Assembly (NCBI GenBank): GCA_934047225.1
Contig: OW203986.1
Location: 13,457,221-13,521,220 of the forward strand
DNA: 64,000 nucleotides
Origin: Ypsolopha sequella
Lineage: Eukaryota > Arthropoda > Insecta > Lepidoptera > Ypsolophidae
Reading direction: 5' to 3'
Shown piece after piece: positions 1 to 11,220 of this stretch. The position numbers and the translations under genes are program-made. Under the pieces are notes generated by a model, which saw only the letters and a program-made list of their open reading frames with translations, had not been told where the DNA came from and made no database searches. Positions within the stretch are counted from its first letter, which is position 1. The number at the start of each line of letters is the position of its first letter.

Positions 1-1059
1 TAAATAATCTTTGAGGGCATTTTCAATGAGTGTTTTCGAGAAGATGAAAGGTTTATTGGCTGCTCTTTACAAACAAATTTCATGGTTATTTACCGGATGT
101 CAACTCTGGATGTAAATGACGGATATTTTTGACAGGACTAACGTAGCTACAATTGTTGTAAAATCATTAATCATTTACTTTTGTGGTGTGAGCAGTACTT
201 TTTATTATTGGAGGGTCCCAAAACAAAATTAATAGAATGCATAGATAAAGATGAATATTTCTCTGTGTGTATAACGTCATACAGAAATTGAGGAAATAAA
301 TGGACATCTATATACATATATAAAACAGTTCCCTGACTGACTGAGAACAATTTTGAAAAATATTTTTTTCCACATAAGAGTGAAAAGGTGTGTTAACTTT
401 TTTATCGAAAATAGCGCGTCCATCGGGTACAACGTGCTATTTATATCCAAAAACCTAGCGAGTAAAGTCGTCGGCGTCCTCTAAGTCGTCCGATATGTTT
501 TTTTATTGATCGTGCGGACTCCTTTCTGCTCGTGCCTTCTTTAATTTAACAAACTATGGTTTCGCTATGACAAAACTGGTAATATTTATATTTATATTTT
601 TCTAAATAATTAATGAATTTGTTAAATGAAACACGATTCTACAAGTTTGTTATAAGTTTCGCAGTTAGTATGGGCTGCCTCTAAAATAAGACAAACGCCA
701 AATAAATAAGGTGCTGACAAAAAAAGGAAGCTAATATACACATGCCAGTAAAAAGGTAAAAATTTTTGCATTCACATTTAGGTCATCTTCATCATTATCG
801 TTAAGGGGCCTTGGGTGTCTCCAGTTTCGTTGCAAAACCTTCCATCCATCCCTCCCTTAACACAGGTAGGTGTGTGTTAATAATAGATTATGAATATAAA
901 ATTAAAATCTATAGAAACCCATATTTAAGGTTTGTAATTGTAGATAAAACGTTTAGGAGGTTAAAAAAGAAACTTCAATAATTTAAATTTGAAACAAATT
1001 GGGAATTAAATTAGGAACCAACATAGCGCGTTCATAAGATATAAAAAAATACGCAACTT
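1..1059. other. AT-rich non-coding stretch
   Basis: No open frame of useful length and no recognisable repeat family. The sequence is AT-rich with scattered short homopolymers. It could be intergenic or intronic. Confidence 0.5.
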
Positions 1060-1367
1060 TTGATTACAGCTGCCGCCGCCACAAAAATAAAATAGATTTA
1101 TTGATATCTCTGCGAGCGGCTCACACAAAAAGTTTCGCAAAGGAAGTAGAGCGAACAAACTGGCGGGGAGCAACTTTTGTGCCGGCGACGCGCCACGAAC
1201 GCGAACGTTACTTATCTGCGCCGCCTCGCGGTGACAGCCGCAGATGAAAAATTGAAATTGTGCGCGATAAAACTAGCAGCCGAGCCCAACTGTGCCACCA
1301 GTCGCTACTACTCGTGACACAACAATATCGCGACCACTCCAAACTGATGGCTTGTTCACATTCGTCG
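1060..1367 (+). promoter_or_regulatory. CpG-rich block with splice donor: candidate promoter / 5' exon
   Basis: This block is strikingly richer in G+C and CpG than its surroundings (for example 1,160-1,240, with GCGACGCGCCACGAACGCG). It ends in a textbook donor, TTCGTCG|GTAAGT, so the putative exon would end at 1,367. A short frame opens at 1,292 but runs through the donor, so any coding use would need a downstream exon that I cannot identify. Insect genes often have a GC-richer non-coding first exon followed by a long intron, and that is the inference here. No matching acceptor or protein homology was found. It may instead be a GC-rich repeat fragment. Confidence 0.35.
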
Positions 1368-1538
1368 GTAAGTCGCATTCTGTCACCACAACAAATGCTA
1401 AAAGGTCTGAAAATATAACTCGCATATCATGTGCAACTTTTGTCAACGTAAAAGATAACCTATTCTATTTTACACTTCATTTGACACTTCAGACGTTTTC
1501 CAAAATGATTTTTTAAATAGGCAACATCCTTTATTTTT

Positions 1539-1826
1539 AGGGTTCCGTACCCAAAGGGTAATCAACGGGATCCTATTACTAAGACTCCGCTGTCCGTCTG
1601 TTTGTCCGTCTGCCACTAGGCTGTATCTCATGAACCGTTAGCTAGACAGTTGAATTTTTTACAGATGATGCATTTCTGTTGCCGCTATAACAACAAATAC
1701 GAAAAAACAGAATAAAATAAATATTTAAGGGGGCTCCCACACAACAGACATGTTTTTTTGCCGTTTTTATTGATAATGGTACGTAACCCTTCGTGCGCGA
1801 GTCCAACTCGCACTTGGCCGTTTTTT
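1539..1826 (+). repeat. Lepidopteran GGGTTCCGTACC-type dispersed repeat, full length
   Basis: It starts AGGGTTCCGTACCCAAAGGG and ends GACTCGCACTTGGCCG-like (GTCCAACTCGCACTTGGCCG) before a T run. Between these is the usual block with CCGTCTGTTTGTCCGTCTG, 'GGCTGTATCTCATGAACCG' and 'TGTTGCCGCTATAACAACA'. The same sequence occurs in the opposite orientation at 37,706-37,997. From general knowledge this is one of the commonest dispersed repeats of moths and butterflies, and it is my main clue to the taxon. It is non-coding. Confidence 0.85.
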
Positions 1827-1854
1827 ATTTAATTTCAGGGATTAATTTGCCACT

Positions 1855-2115
1855 ATCATGCTTAAGGGTCCGTATAAGATCAGATGCACAACTTCAAATG
1901 ACCATTTCACATTGTGTTACTTGGTAAATTGGTTTAGTAAAAATAATGTAGATAGAAGACTATAAGGCTGATCTAAAAAAATTAGAAAAAACGCAAAAAT
2001 TTCAAGTTCACTTGATAAAAAAAAATACGAAGTTATCTCTAAATTTCATGTTTGTTTCCTAAATTTAAGAGCTTTGAAGTTTGTATTTAAATTAAATGAA
2101 CAAAAATTTTGTCTA
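1855..2115 (+). repeat. Dispersed repeat, copy 1 of 2 (partner at 55.4 kb)
   Basis: It begins GCTTAAGGGTCCGTATAAGA and carries 'CAGATGCACAACTTCAAATG', 'CATTGTGTTACTTGGT' and 'ACGAAGTTATCTCTA'. The same blocks in the same order are at 55,452-55,725. It is non-coding and of unknown class. The TTAAGGGTC start resembles MITE termini elsewhere in the window. Confidence 0.65.
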
Positions 2116-3342
2116 AACAGTTTAGAACATTCTTATAATTTCAACTACAAGCTGAGTAATTAAATAAAAACGCAGTTTATAGTGAACTCGTGTTCCTTGG
2201 TAATCATAACTGCCACGGCTGAGGGCGCGCTATTTTAAAAGAGTTCAGTTCTGATTGATGCAAAATGTGGTGCTCAATCTGACTTTATATGCAGCCTTAA
2301 TTTCAGTTCTATCGGCCCATCCGTCTTAAGTAATGAGGGTTTCCATTTTTTTCACGGAACCATGTAAGTGTATTTTTTTACCAGAATTTAGTTGTACTTT
2401 GTAGATAGCAGGTCTGTTGCATTTAATATAACCAAAGGATTCGTTTGGTAAAAACTAAACGAACGATGCTGATTGCCTGCTTAAAGTCCATCATGATTCA
2501 TGAATTTCATGATGTTCACTTGCAATTGGATGAACCGATTGCAATTTGGTTGCTTTTAGTAATCGGCCAAGTGTGAACGTATTTAAACATTTCGAATAGA
2601 AACCCTGAGTAGTGGTAGAAGATAACGCGTTAAGCAACCTTTGATTATTAAATTAATCAAAGTGAGCAACCACGGGATAATAAAGTTTATGCTAAAGTTG
2701 TGGGTAATTAAGAAAATCGCATACTAAAAGTTTTGACTTTAATAATAAACAAAAAATAAATGTCAAAGTTTGAACTGATACATCGCGATTAATTGCATCT
2801 CTATTTTCGGACGAGGAAGGAATCCTTGCTTCATATCTGCAAAGATAAGGAAAAAATAACCCGGAATATATCAGTTGCTGTCACCTATCCTGCAATAATA
2901 ACGAAGCGTCCAAAACTGTCAGGAGGCGACCCTTCTCTATTTCATAAAGGACACCAATAGATCAATCAATCTTAGTCGTTGGTAAGAGGGTTCATTTTCG
3001 TTAGATCAAGAGGTCTTATTAGGATGGATGGGGGAAGTCAGGTTACCGTCGAGTGCACCACGTGAAGTCTCGCGTAAATCAAAGTCATAAATTCTGCTAT
3101 CGTGAAAGAACATTTCTCTTAGCCCGACGTCTGCGCCGGCTGAATGGATAACCAGTGTTGCTGGATGTTAGTTTTGAAATTACGAATGTTAATAAGACGT
3201 ATTATTGGGGTTTAGTTAAAAACAGAAGTCCTAAAATACTATGAATTTAAAGTGAAATTTATCGCTTTCGAAACTCTAAACATAAAACAGAAAACTTTTA
3301 CTTTTTATTTTTCATATAGCTTATTTGTCAATATTTTGTTCC
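2116..3342. other. Non-coding stretch without recognised features
   Basis: AT-rich, with no convincing open frame, RNA gene or clear repeat. A GC-richer patch around 3,000-3,150 has no reading frame that I could link to a family. Confidence 0.45.
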
Positions 3343-3388
3343 ATTCGACTGATGACGGCCCCGCACCGTGGGCCGAAATATATCGAGT
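3343..3388 (+). ncRNA. Hammerhead-ribozyme-like motif, copy 1
   Basis: The parts are in the order of a type I hammerhead. Stem I 5' strand ATTCGA is at 3,343-3,348 and core CTGATGA at 3,349-3,355, followed by one extra C. Stem II is GGCCC (3,357-3,361) paired with GGGCC (3,370-3,374), then GAAA (3,375-3,378). A minimal self-complementary ATAT serves as helix III, and the predicted cut follows A3382. Stem I 3' strand TCGAGT (3,383-3,388) pairs with ATTCGA (one G-U pair). An extra base after the conserved A9 is known from a viroid hammerhead. With such a short helix III, activity would probably need a dimer. No cleavage data exist here. Confidence 0.6.
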
Positions 3389-3459
3389 AAAAATGTATTT
3401 TTTTGTTTTAATATTAATAAGTAAACTAAAGAAATAAATAATAGCTTAAAAAAGCAAAA

Positions 3460-3730
3460 TATACAAGGTGTAACAGAAAGGTGTAACCATATTTGAAGAG
3501 CTTATTCAGGCAATGGTATAGAACAACTTTTACTATGGAGCCATAACCTGAAATCTCAAAAAAAAAATCTGCCCTTCCACACATTTCGGCCGAGCGGCAT
3601 TGCATTTTTCTATGAAACAATTTTTTTTTTTTCGATATATAGAATTTGTTCTATAGAAAAAGTTGTTCTACATCATTGACTGAATGAGCTCTTCAAATAT
3701 GGTTACACCTTTCTGTTACGCTTTGTATAT
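3460..3730. mobile_element. MITE with long inverted ends (GTGTAACAGAAAGGTGTAAC family), copy 1
   Basis: The left end, TATACAAGGTGTAACAGAAA, is mirrored at the right end, which closes with TTTCTGTTACGCTTTGTATA. The inverted arms run on through 'GGTTACACC' and 'CTTCAAATATGG' for about 60 bp. TA-rich borders fit TA target sites. It has no coding capacity; short frames inside it are by-products. A second copy of nearly the same length is at 36,131-36,402. Confidence 0.8.
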
Positions 3731-5138
3731 TTATTAACACTTTCCTCATTTAGGAAGTCACGTTTGTTCAATACTTTTATTATTATACCATTTTTTCATC
3801 GAAGTGATGTGTTGACCTTTTTTATAATTAATAATTAATGTGAAATGAAACAACGATGTTTACCTGTAACAAAAATAAAAAAGTCAGTAAAAATTATTTC
3901 TTCCTGTCTGTATTTAAGAACGGACATCAAACGCAAACCTCCATACAAATGTTAACACTTTAATTATGACGTGTCTTTGGAATGGTTGTATAATAGTTTG
4001 GATTGAGTTCATTTATATTATCACCAAATGAGGAATAAAAATCATAAAATTTGAATTATAACTTAACAACAAACCAACAAACAAAACAAAAGTGTAGCCC
4101 AGTGTGTTTTTACGAAATTAAATAATAGCATTTGATCACGCCCACAAACAACTGAGTTACTGCCTCAGAACATGGTTACTGCGCTCGACATGGCTCAGAT
4201 TGACTCAGATATGATTCGATATGACTCAGATGACCAGTAAAGTGACAGAAGGCACGATCGTACCGGAAGTCTATTGTAAATCAGTTATTACCGATAAATC
4301 AATAGGTAATAAATTTTACTAGTTAAACTATATAAGGTGACTTTGTTTGATATAGACAAATTCATACTGAAGACCTTGTAAATGATGATCAGTAAAGTTT
4401 TAATGTCCCTTTCTGTGAAAAACGCAAAATAAAATTTAGGCTTCCTACACTAATTAACTAGAGGTTGTTCACACACAAACCATATTTTTTTGTATTTTGC
4501 AAAAAAGGTCATTGAACCTTGTCAAAAACGTCAAACGTCACGTCCTGTGACAAACGTAATTCGACATTTTTACCTTAGATTTACATAAGATGACATTTGG
4601 AGCCTATGTTTACCTTGCGAATCGTGCTCAAAAAAAAAATCGCCACAAGTGTAGCGACACTGATATTTTTTAACGGTCAGTCTTGCAACGCGAGTCGATT
4701 TTTGAACGGGTTGGTGTTGCAACCTGATACCGACGAAACTTTTCTGTTAAGACCACATCGAGAACTGGTTCCAAGTTGTAGGCACTTGCCAGCGACAGTC
4801 TCCGTTGTAACTCGGATCTCTATAAATCTCAATAGACTCACGTATCATACGGAAGACGAAAAATTTTTATCTGACGAATACGCTGACTTTATCGAACCGG
4901 ATATAGTGAGTTGTGACCGAATTTAGGGCATGTTCTGCCACTGCAGATCGTCAATATCAACTTTTGTCATGCTTCCACTGAAATATTTGCGCTTTAACTC
5001 TCCGATATATTAAGCTTTACACTCTTAAGGGCACTGTCTTGAGGAGATCTTAAAATTTGTTATTATGACTAAACCCAAAAATCGGGTTAGTTCGAAGGGT
5101 TTATTTTTGATTTTATTCACAGTGTGCTTGGTACTTGG
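3731..5138. other. Non-coding stretch; one weak 109-codon frame
   Basis: Mostly AT-rich. A + strand frame at 4,597-4,926 is open for 109 codons, but it has no recognisable domain, weak codon character and no supporting neighbour, so I do not call it a gene. A phrase near 4,410-4,440 (CTGTGAAAAACGCAAAATAA) recurs at 32,519-32,541, so part of this stretch is repeat-derived. Confidence 0.4.
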
Positions 5139-5282
5139 CTACTGCAGCGCTTGATGAACAGCGTCGATGAGAGCTAGGATGATGCACGCCCCTCCAAAAA
5201 GCACAAACAAAAGTAGAGTACCCACTTCCGGTACGACTCCACATGACGTCATGCTGGAACACAACGAGTTGCTTAAGGGCAT
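5139..5282 (-). CDS. Candidate 47-residue single-pass membrane micropeptide
   Basis: A complete small frame on the minus strand: ATG at 5,282-5,280, TAG at 5,141-5,139, with an in-frame TAA about 12 bases before the ATG. The start context (AAAACCATG) is favourable for insects. The product has a polar, Cys/Ser-rich N-terminus (MPLSNSLCSSMTSC) and then an uninterrupted hydrophobic run of about 23 residues from Val-19 (beginning VGTLLLFVLFGGAC), long enough for one membrane span, with a short polar tail. AATAAA signals follow within about 40 bases of the stop. I do not recognise the family. Chance is possible for so short a frame; the membrane helix and polyadenylation signals are the reasons to list it. 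Confidence 0.3.
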   Translation of the reverse strand: MPLSNSLCSSMTSCGVVPEVGTLLLFVLFGGACIILALIDAVHQALQ

Positions 5283-5669
5283 GGTTTTATTTTAGTATGA
5301 GAGTTTATTGGCCTTGAAGGATTTATCAGTTAGTTGTGCCTTTCTTTAACTGTCGAGGGTTTGGACTAACTAATTAAAGCATCAATGCTGCTTACACAGG
5401 TAGACAAAGTGCGCACTTGTTCCTGTCACGGTAAAACGTGATGTTTGCAAGTAATGTCGTTAGATGACGTTCGTCATTAACTTCAGCGATGCGATACGTC
5501 GCCCTTAAGTGGGAAAGCGACCACTCGAACTCGGATTTATTCGAGTTCGGCTTCGAGTTACAGAGGACCTCTTTTGATAACCTTGGAGTTGGTATTGGTG
5601 GTCCACTATAACTTAAACTAAGAAGTTACGTAGCTAGCGGATGTTGTCCAGGGTTCGACCGACGTACAG

Positions 5670-5800
5670 GTCCCGGCAGTAAATAATGCACATCGTATCG
5701 TAGTATCATCTCTGTCGTACGAAGCACTAACAGTCCGGTGACAGAGACGGCGCTCTACGAAACCGAAGATAGCCGATGTACATTATTTACTGCTGGGTAC
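5670..5800. mobile_element. Short MITE-like inverted repeat (GGCAGTAAATAATGCACATCG ends)
   Basis: The left arm CCGGCAGTAAATAATGCAC (from about 5,673) is mirrored by CGATGTACATTATTTACTGC at 5,774-5,793, giving arms of about 25 bp with few mismatches around a core of about 80 bp. The target duplication could not be fixed. There is no coding content. Confidence 0.6.
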
Positions 5801-7024
5801 TGTATTTGCAGTAATAAAGTGATCGTATCTCAGTTTCGTTCTAGGAGGAACCTTTCATGCACTCCAAAGTAGGTATGTAGTATATGTCGCAGGTAAATTG
5901 TTAGAGCCTTGTCACTAGTTAAATTATATATTATATAATAATAATATGTTTTTTTTATAGTCCATATATATATATATATATATATTATATAAAAATAAAT
6001 TTATTTTATTATCCATATTTATATATAAATATACATATATTTTGCTCTTTTTAAGCTTTATGTATTTAAGATAGTTAACTACAACGAAAAAAATATTAAA
6101 ACAACGAAAAATATATATTTGAACTCGATAACACTACAATTCTGCAGTTATCAGGGACATCTTTAAGGACTGCAACATTTTCGGACTGAATGGATAACCT
6201 TCTCTAGCCCGGATCACCTCCGCCGAGTCATTTGCCTTTGTTCGCTGAGCAATTAATAAGGGACAGAAAGGCAGACCGGTCCTCCGGTGCTGCTTGCACA
6301 CAATGATATTGACAGGTTCTGGCTATATTTTCAGATAGCTGACTCCGTGGTCAAGGAAATTGTGGTTGAAATCGTGAAGGGACCAAAAAAATTTACCACA
6401 GTCGTTTCTTTTTGATAGGATGCGATGTCGCTTTTCACTGTAATGAAGATATCTTAAAAATAATCCTGTCATGAAAATTTCAAAAGTATACGTGGAATTT
6501 GTACAAACAGGTAAAATTTGTGAATAATATGAGTTCTACAATTATTAATCAAATTCACAGCTCAACGAAAAATCGACAAACGAAAATTGACAGGCACAGG
6601 CCTTAAATAAACAAACATAAAATGAATGTAATGTTGACACTATACTGTCAGTATTCATTCAATTTAGTAATTGCTGAGTGGTCATCAGGTCATCGAAAAT
6701 TAATGAACCCTTTATGGTTTTCACCTGTTTTCTGTAATAATAAAATCGCTGAATGAATTCGTCACACAATGTACTCAGAAATAGTAGTTTATGAAACTGG
6801 CACATGAAGAATTTATTAAAACACGAGTGGGAGTTTAAAAAACGAGTCGCAGGTGAGGTTCATATTAATTTATAGTAATACCTAGTTATGTACAGTTTCA
6901 TACACTACTTTATCTACACTTATGCAATAGTTAGCCTTAGTTAGGTAAATAATACCAGATTTGATGATTGATCTCCATTATAGCAATGAACAATCTCTCT
7001 TGTACATTAGATCTACAGTATGTA
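5801..7024. other. AT-rich non-coding stretch with (TA)n tract
   Basis: It contains a pure TA run around 5,967-5,986 inside a very AT-rich section (5,920-6,060). The rest shows no open frame or recognised family. Confidence 0.5.
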
Positions 7025-7065
7025 TTTGTTCCTCTTAGCGACCGGTTTCGTCTTCAGGCATCTAT
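7025..7065 (-). other. Hammerhead-like relic lacking stem II
   Basis: On the minus strand the sequence reads GCCTGAAGACGAAACCGGTC, that is CTGA-AGA directly followed by CGAAA and then the self-complementary ACCGGT, with C in the position of a cleavage-site base. Stem II is absent and U7G8 are not as in the consensus. It can only be a decayed or coincidental relative of the motifs at 3.3, 8.1 and 62.4 kb. A similar phrase, CCTGAAGATGTC...AAACCGG, is at 34,424-34,460. Confidence 0.25.
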
Positions 7066-7569
7066 GTCGCAAAAATAAGGAATAATTTCTATATTTTCTA
7101 AGGATTTCGTTCGTTTATATTAGTTGCAATATAATATCTATCCATCGCACATCCGCACTGCAGACAACCTGGGAGCGTTCAATTTGATCACCAGACGACA
7201 GCCGCTTAGACTGACAGCAGGACAAAAATTCAGTCAAGACTGTATGGAATAAGTTCCCTTTGCCTTCCTCCTAAGGGCAATAGTACTTTTATCAGAAAAA
7301 GTTTTAAAAAAGCATTATTTTATAATGGAAACTGTACCCTTATTAGTTTTGTTTTCTGTATTAGAGACATTCGTAGAAAAAATGGTCATTATGTACAATT
7401 TTCGAGTTCATAATCAGGATTTACGATGTGAGTGTAGATAAAAGTATATGAAATAATCATTTTAAATAGATTAATAATCCGTTGACTGTTTATTTACTCC
7501 ATTTTTACTTTAACTCACATTTTTGATGCACAATATTATTATTATACGTATTATATCCACAATAATTAT

Positions 7570-7625
7570 TTGGAATTAAATAATTCAAATTCAAATTAAT
7601 AATTTATTTGCTACAACAGTTAACT
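7570..7625 (-). repeat. Probable LINE 3' tail remnant
   Basis: ATTCAAATTCAAATTAATAA followed by TTTATTTGC reads on the minus strand as a GCAAATAAA signal followed by an AT-rich tail. This arrangement is typical of 5'-truncated LINE ends in Lepidoptera. No coding remnant is attached. Confidence 0.35.
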
Positions 7626-8133
7626 TATACTACGAATCATACTGGACAAAATGTATTCAAATAAAATATTTAAAATTAGTAGTATTAATAATTAGAAAAA
7701 AATTACCTACTTTAAAAATTACACACAATTGTATTTTTAACCAAAAAAAAACAACTTTTAAAAAAATATCTTTTCGATAGTGCTTTTTAGCGCTGTAGCA
7801 AAAATCATAGTATTATTGTTCAACATGATTAGTAGAATCAATGAAATTATACAGGTTTATGATTTGGTCACTACTTCCAACACAGGCTTGTTAATACATA
7901 CCATACTGATTCCAAAATAAATACATAAATTGTACCACAGTATTTCGACAAAAATCCAGGTACTTTTTTCGATTCAGTTTTGTTCCATAGTGCGAGCGGG
8001 CGGAAGAACGATGCTCGCTCTGTCAAAGTTACCAGCTTGCAGCGCCTTGAACCACAACAGTATTGCATAAAAAAAATACAAAGTTATGAAACAAAGCAAA
8101 TTGACATCCTCAATACTTAATTTGTTTTATTTC
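7626..8133. other. Non-coding AT-rich stretch
   Basis: No repeat family or gene recognised. A 65-codon minus frame at 7,871-8,068 has no features beyond chance. Confidence 0.45.
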
Positions 8134-8183
8134 TTAGATTCGCCTGATGACGACCCCACGAGGGGTCGAAATATAGCGCCTAA
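8134..8183 (+). ncRNA. Hammerhead-ribozyme-like motif, copy 2 (best stems)
   Basis: Core CTGATGA is at 8,144-8,150, then an extra C, stem II GACCCC (8,152-8,157) and GGGGTC (8,162-8,167) around the tetraloop ACGA, then GAAA (8,168-8,171) and self-complementary ATAT. The predicted cut is after A8175. Stem I has an inner helix CGC/GCG (8,141-8,143 with 8,176-8,178), an internal loop, and an outer helix TTAG/CTAA (8,134-8,137 with 8,180-8,183). A loop inside stem I is a hallmark of fast natural hammerheads. Relative to copy 1, stem II differs in sequence and length but stays fully paired, which argues for RNA-level selection or recent origin. Confidence 0.65.
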
Positions 8184-10861
8184 AACCATTTAATTAAGTA
8201 TTTATATTTATGTGGTATTGAGTAACACCTATAAAAAATAAAAAGGCCATTAAACGTTATTTTATAAAAAAATATTTCATTTCTTAGGCTATTTTTTGGA
8301 ATTAGGTATATTGAAACCACTTTGACGAAAGTTGCGGACTAAATCCACAATCTGTAATGTGATATTTTTACTGTAACTTTTTTATCTAGAAAATGAATAT
8401 AATATTTACTCTACAAATACTCACACTCCTTATTAGCACGTAGAAATGCGGTTAGTTAGTACTTAGAACTCCTTGAAGCAATATAACAGGGTGCAAAGAA
8501 ACTATCAATTTTGCTGGCGACCCCGTTACTTACAAGGCGCAGCTTATTGTGTTGCTCTTACAAGTGTCTAGGGAAACTGTTAGCTGTTATTGCATGGAAA
8601 TTTATGGGGTGAATTGCTCGTACCAAGTTCCAAGTTTGCAGTAAACAACGATATAGAGGCTGAACTTATCCAATGTTTCGGTCGTGGCCATGGATCTTGA
8701 ATACCATAGACACGGTTATATTTCTTTGAGTAAGTAGGTAATAAAAGCGATAAATTTAGGGCTTATATTTGTGAAATTAAAATCGTTTTTCAAAGTGATT
8801 TTATGTTCTAAGTATCTGTTTCGTTTAAGCTGTGATCTCCAAGTGCAGCATTAGATAGAGATTGTAACAATACGTTCTTAACAACTTTAAGCTGTTGCGT
8901 TTCGTTCATATTCTAATATATTTAAAAATTATGTCTACCGCTATAATGCAGCTGCTTCGAAAGGTTGGCTGCGTTTTTTCAATAAGAAGGTAATTATAAT
9001 TCATATACTCAATTAAATATTATAAAAAATAAGTGTAAAGCTTTTTTTAACCTTGTTACCTCAAAACTAATTTTGGTCATTTCACCATTTCTTAGGTTTA
9101 TACTATGTATATATTGTTCCTAGTTACATCCCCAGAGATCTTAACTATCTAAATCGAGGTTCATCTAACACTGTTATTTTATCGCGCGTCCCTACGAAAG
9201 TGGCCATCCTGAGGGAAATGGGTATATCTAGTCTACATTTTAAGATGAAAATATTGTTATCATTCAAATAAAACTTGAGAGCTTTTTTCCATAGTGTCAC
9301 AGGTGGTTGAGATTGCCATACGTCATGAGATATCGCAAGACAATTTGCAATATCCCTCTGTTTTTTGTTTTTATGTGACTAGAGATGATGGATGTGCATT
9401 ACATTAACCAACACCTCAACATTATAATGCTGCATATAAAATGGAAAACAGAAATAGAAAAACATTTGTATCATTGTCTCTAAAAGAAAATAAGTCAATT
9501 CTAGGCGCGACTACCTATAGGTAATAATTCAATTCAATAAAAGTTGGTAAGTAAATGCTCTGTCTAATATTTTCCTAATCTAAGGCCGTAATGCGACGGA
9601 GGAAATGGAAGAGAATCCGCGTTGAAAAATTTGTGTAGCACAGTCTTTATGAAACTTTATAGCACGCTGTAAGAAAACTCGGTTTAGCTTAGTTTTAGCT
9701 CTTTATTTGTGGCAAAATACAGATTTTCAGATATTAAAATCATAACCTAAGTTTTAAGTTGAAAAATGGAAATAAAAAATGCATTAAAATCTATTTTTAA
9801 AATACTCATTCTTATTAAAATAAATATAGCTACTATATTTAAAACTAATATTTATAATTTATAATATTGTAATATTTATAATACTAATATTTAAAACTCA
9901 AAATATTTTGCACATATCGCTCAATTTATGCCAGAGTCAGATCGGGCCCTAAATAAATCTTGAGACTATAGGTAAATAATATCTTTAAATTTTATTAAAG
10001 AATAATAAAAACAAATTAACTAATACGAATACGAATTAATTTAGGAAGAAAATAACTTTTTTCACTTTATACATATTTTAAATAAATAATAACATAAAAC
10101 TAAATAAAATTTGTATTTTTTATTTTAGTTAATGAAACATTCCCCTGATCTCACATTTGAGAACGTGGTAAGTACATAACTATGAAAGCAGCGTGATTGG
10201 CTAGTTCGCTACCTGAGTATCGCTTAGCGAGGCTTTCTTATTTCAGAAACTGGCCTTTAGCTCGAACACATTGCTATGTACATAATTCTTAAGTACGAAG
10301 GTGGTGTGTACTTTAGAGGGATCACATTGGAATTCTTTACGAGGCGTTCACTCAGAGTTATTTACATTTTGTCATTTGAATGTTTTAACACAACTCGTAG
10401 CTGGTAATGTTCATAAGATATTTGCATTTACATCGCAAATTATATCTTACGGAACCTCAACAGTCATTACTAAAGAGAAAATCACGAGTTTTATCTGAAA
10501 TTCACAGAGAAACTTTTAAAAAGTGTGCAGTGGTAAGCTGAGGTGACCCTCAAGGGCTTTATAGTTTTAAATAAGTTATTGCTACAGAAATGGTATAATT
10601 TATCTATATATAATGCTATATACATATTTATGCATATGACGACAGTCTTGGGTCAAGATTTTACAATAAACTTCCAAAGGAGTCCTTTATCAGAAAACAA
10701 GTTTAAATTATATTAAGCGGAACTTTTGAAAAAGGATTATATTTTTTGTCAAACTCACTAGAAAGGGTCAAAACGTAATAAATCAAATAATTACATACTT
10801 ATAAATGCAGACTAAATATCTAAATGTGAATCCCCAAGAAAGGACATAATACGGAACCCTA
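8184..10861. other. AT-rich non-coding stretch left of the CACTA element
   Basis: About 2.7 kb with no convincing gene, RNA gene or repeat boundary. Very AT-rich around 9,760-10,130. The frame at 10,301-10,498 has no recognisable content. The segment ends in ...CGGAACCCTA, whose last two bases (TA, 10,860-10,861) match the TA just beyond the right end of the transposon. Confidence 0.5.
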
Positions 10862-10873
10862 CACTGGGAAAAA
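10862..10873 (+). repeat. Left terminal inverted repeat of the CACTA element
   Basis: CACTGGGAAAAA, matching the reverse complement of 24,554-24,565 at all 12 positions. CACT(A/G) is the signature terminus of this superfamily. It is followed by an A run. Confidence 0.9.
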
Positions 10874-10889
10874 AAAGGGTCGATTTATC

Positions 10890-11220
10890 GGTCCTGCAGA
10901 GCCGTGTAAACCCGGTACTGCAGTTGCAGCCGTGTCAACACGGCAAAGGTTGCCGTGTGTCGCTGAAACGGCTACAGGGGACACACGGTTAAATTTGCAC
11001 ACGGTAATGGTATGTCAGTTTGTCAACACGGCTAGATTAGCACACGGTACTGCAGTTCCAGCCGTGTCAATTTGTCAAAACGGCTATGATCAGACACGGC
11101 TAGATTTGCACACGGTACTGCAGTTGCAGCCGTGTGAAATTGTTAACACGGGTAAATTTAGACACGGCAGTGTCAACAGCTCAACACGGTCACGGCCAAC
11201 GCGGCTGCAGTAGCCGTGTG
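10890..11220. repeat. Left subterminal field of dispersed CCGTGT/ACACGG words
   Basis: A dense mixture of GCCGTGT and ACACGGC words in both orientations, often preceded by TGCAGTTGCAG. The same words fill the mirror position at the other end (24,280-24,560). In plant CACTA elements such words are binding sites for the accessory protein (TNPA) or the transposase. That role is inferred here. Open frames across it are by-products. Confidence 0.8.

Noticed and set aside
4597..4926. 109-codon + strand frame
   Set aside because: It has no recognisable motif, no convincing promoter, splice or polyadenylation context, and is a length expected by chance in a window of this size.
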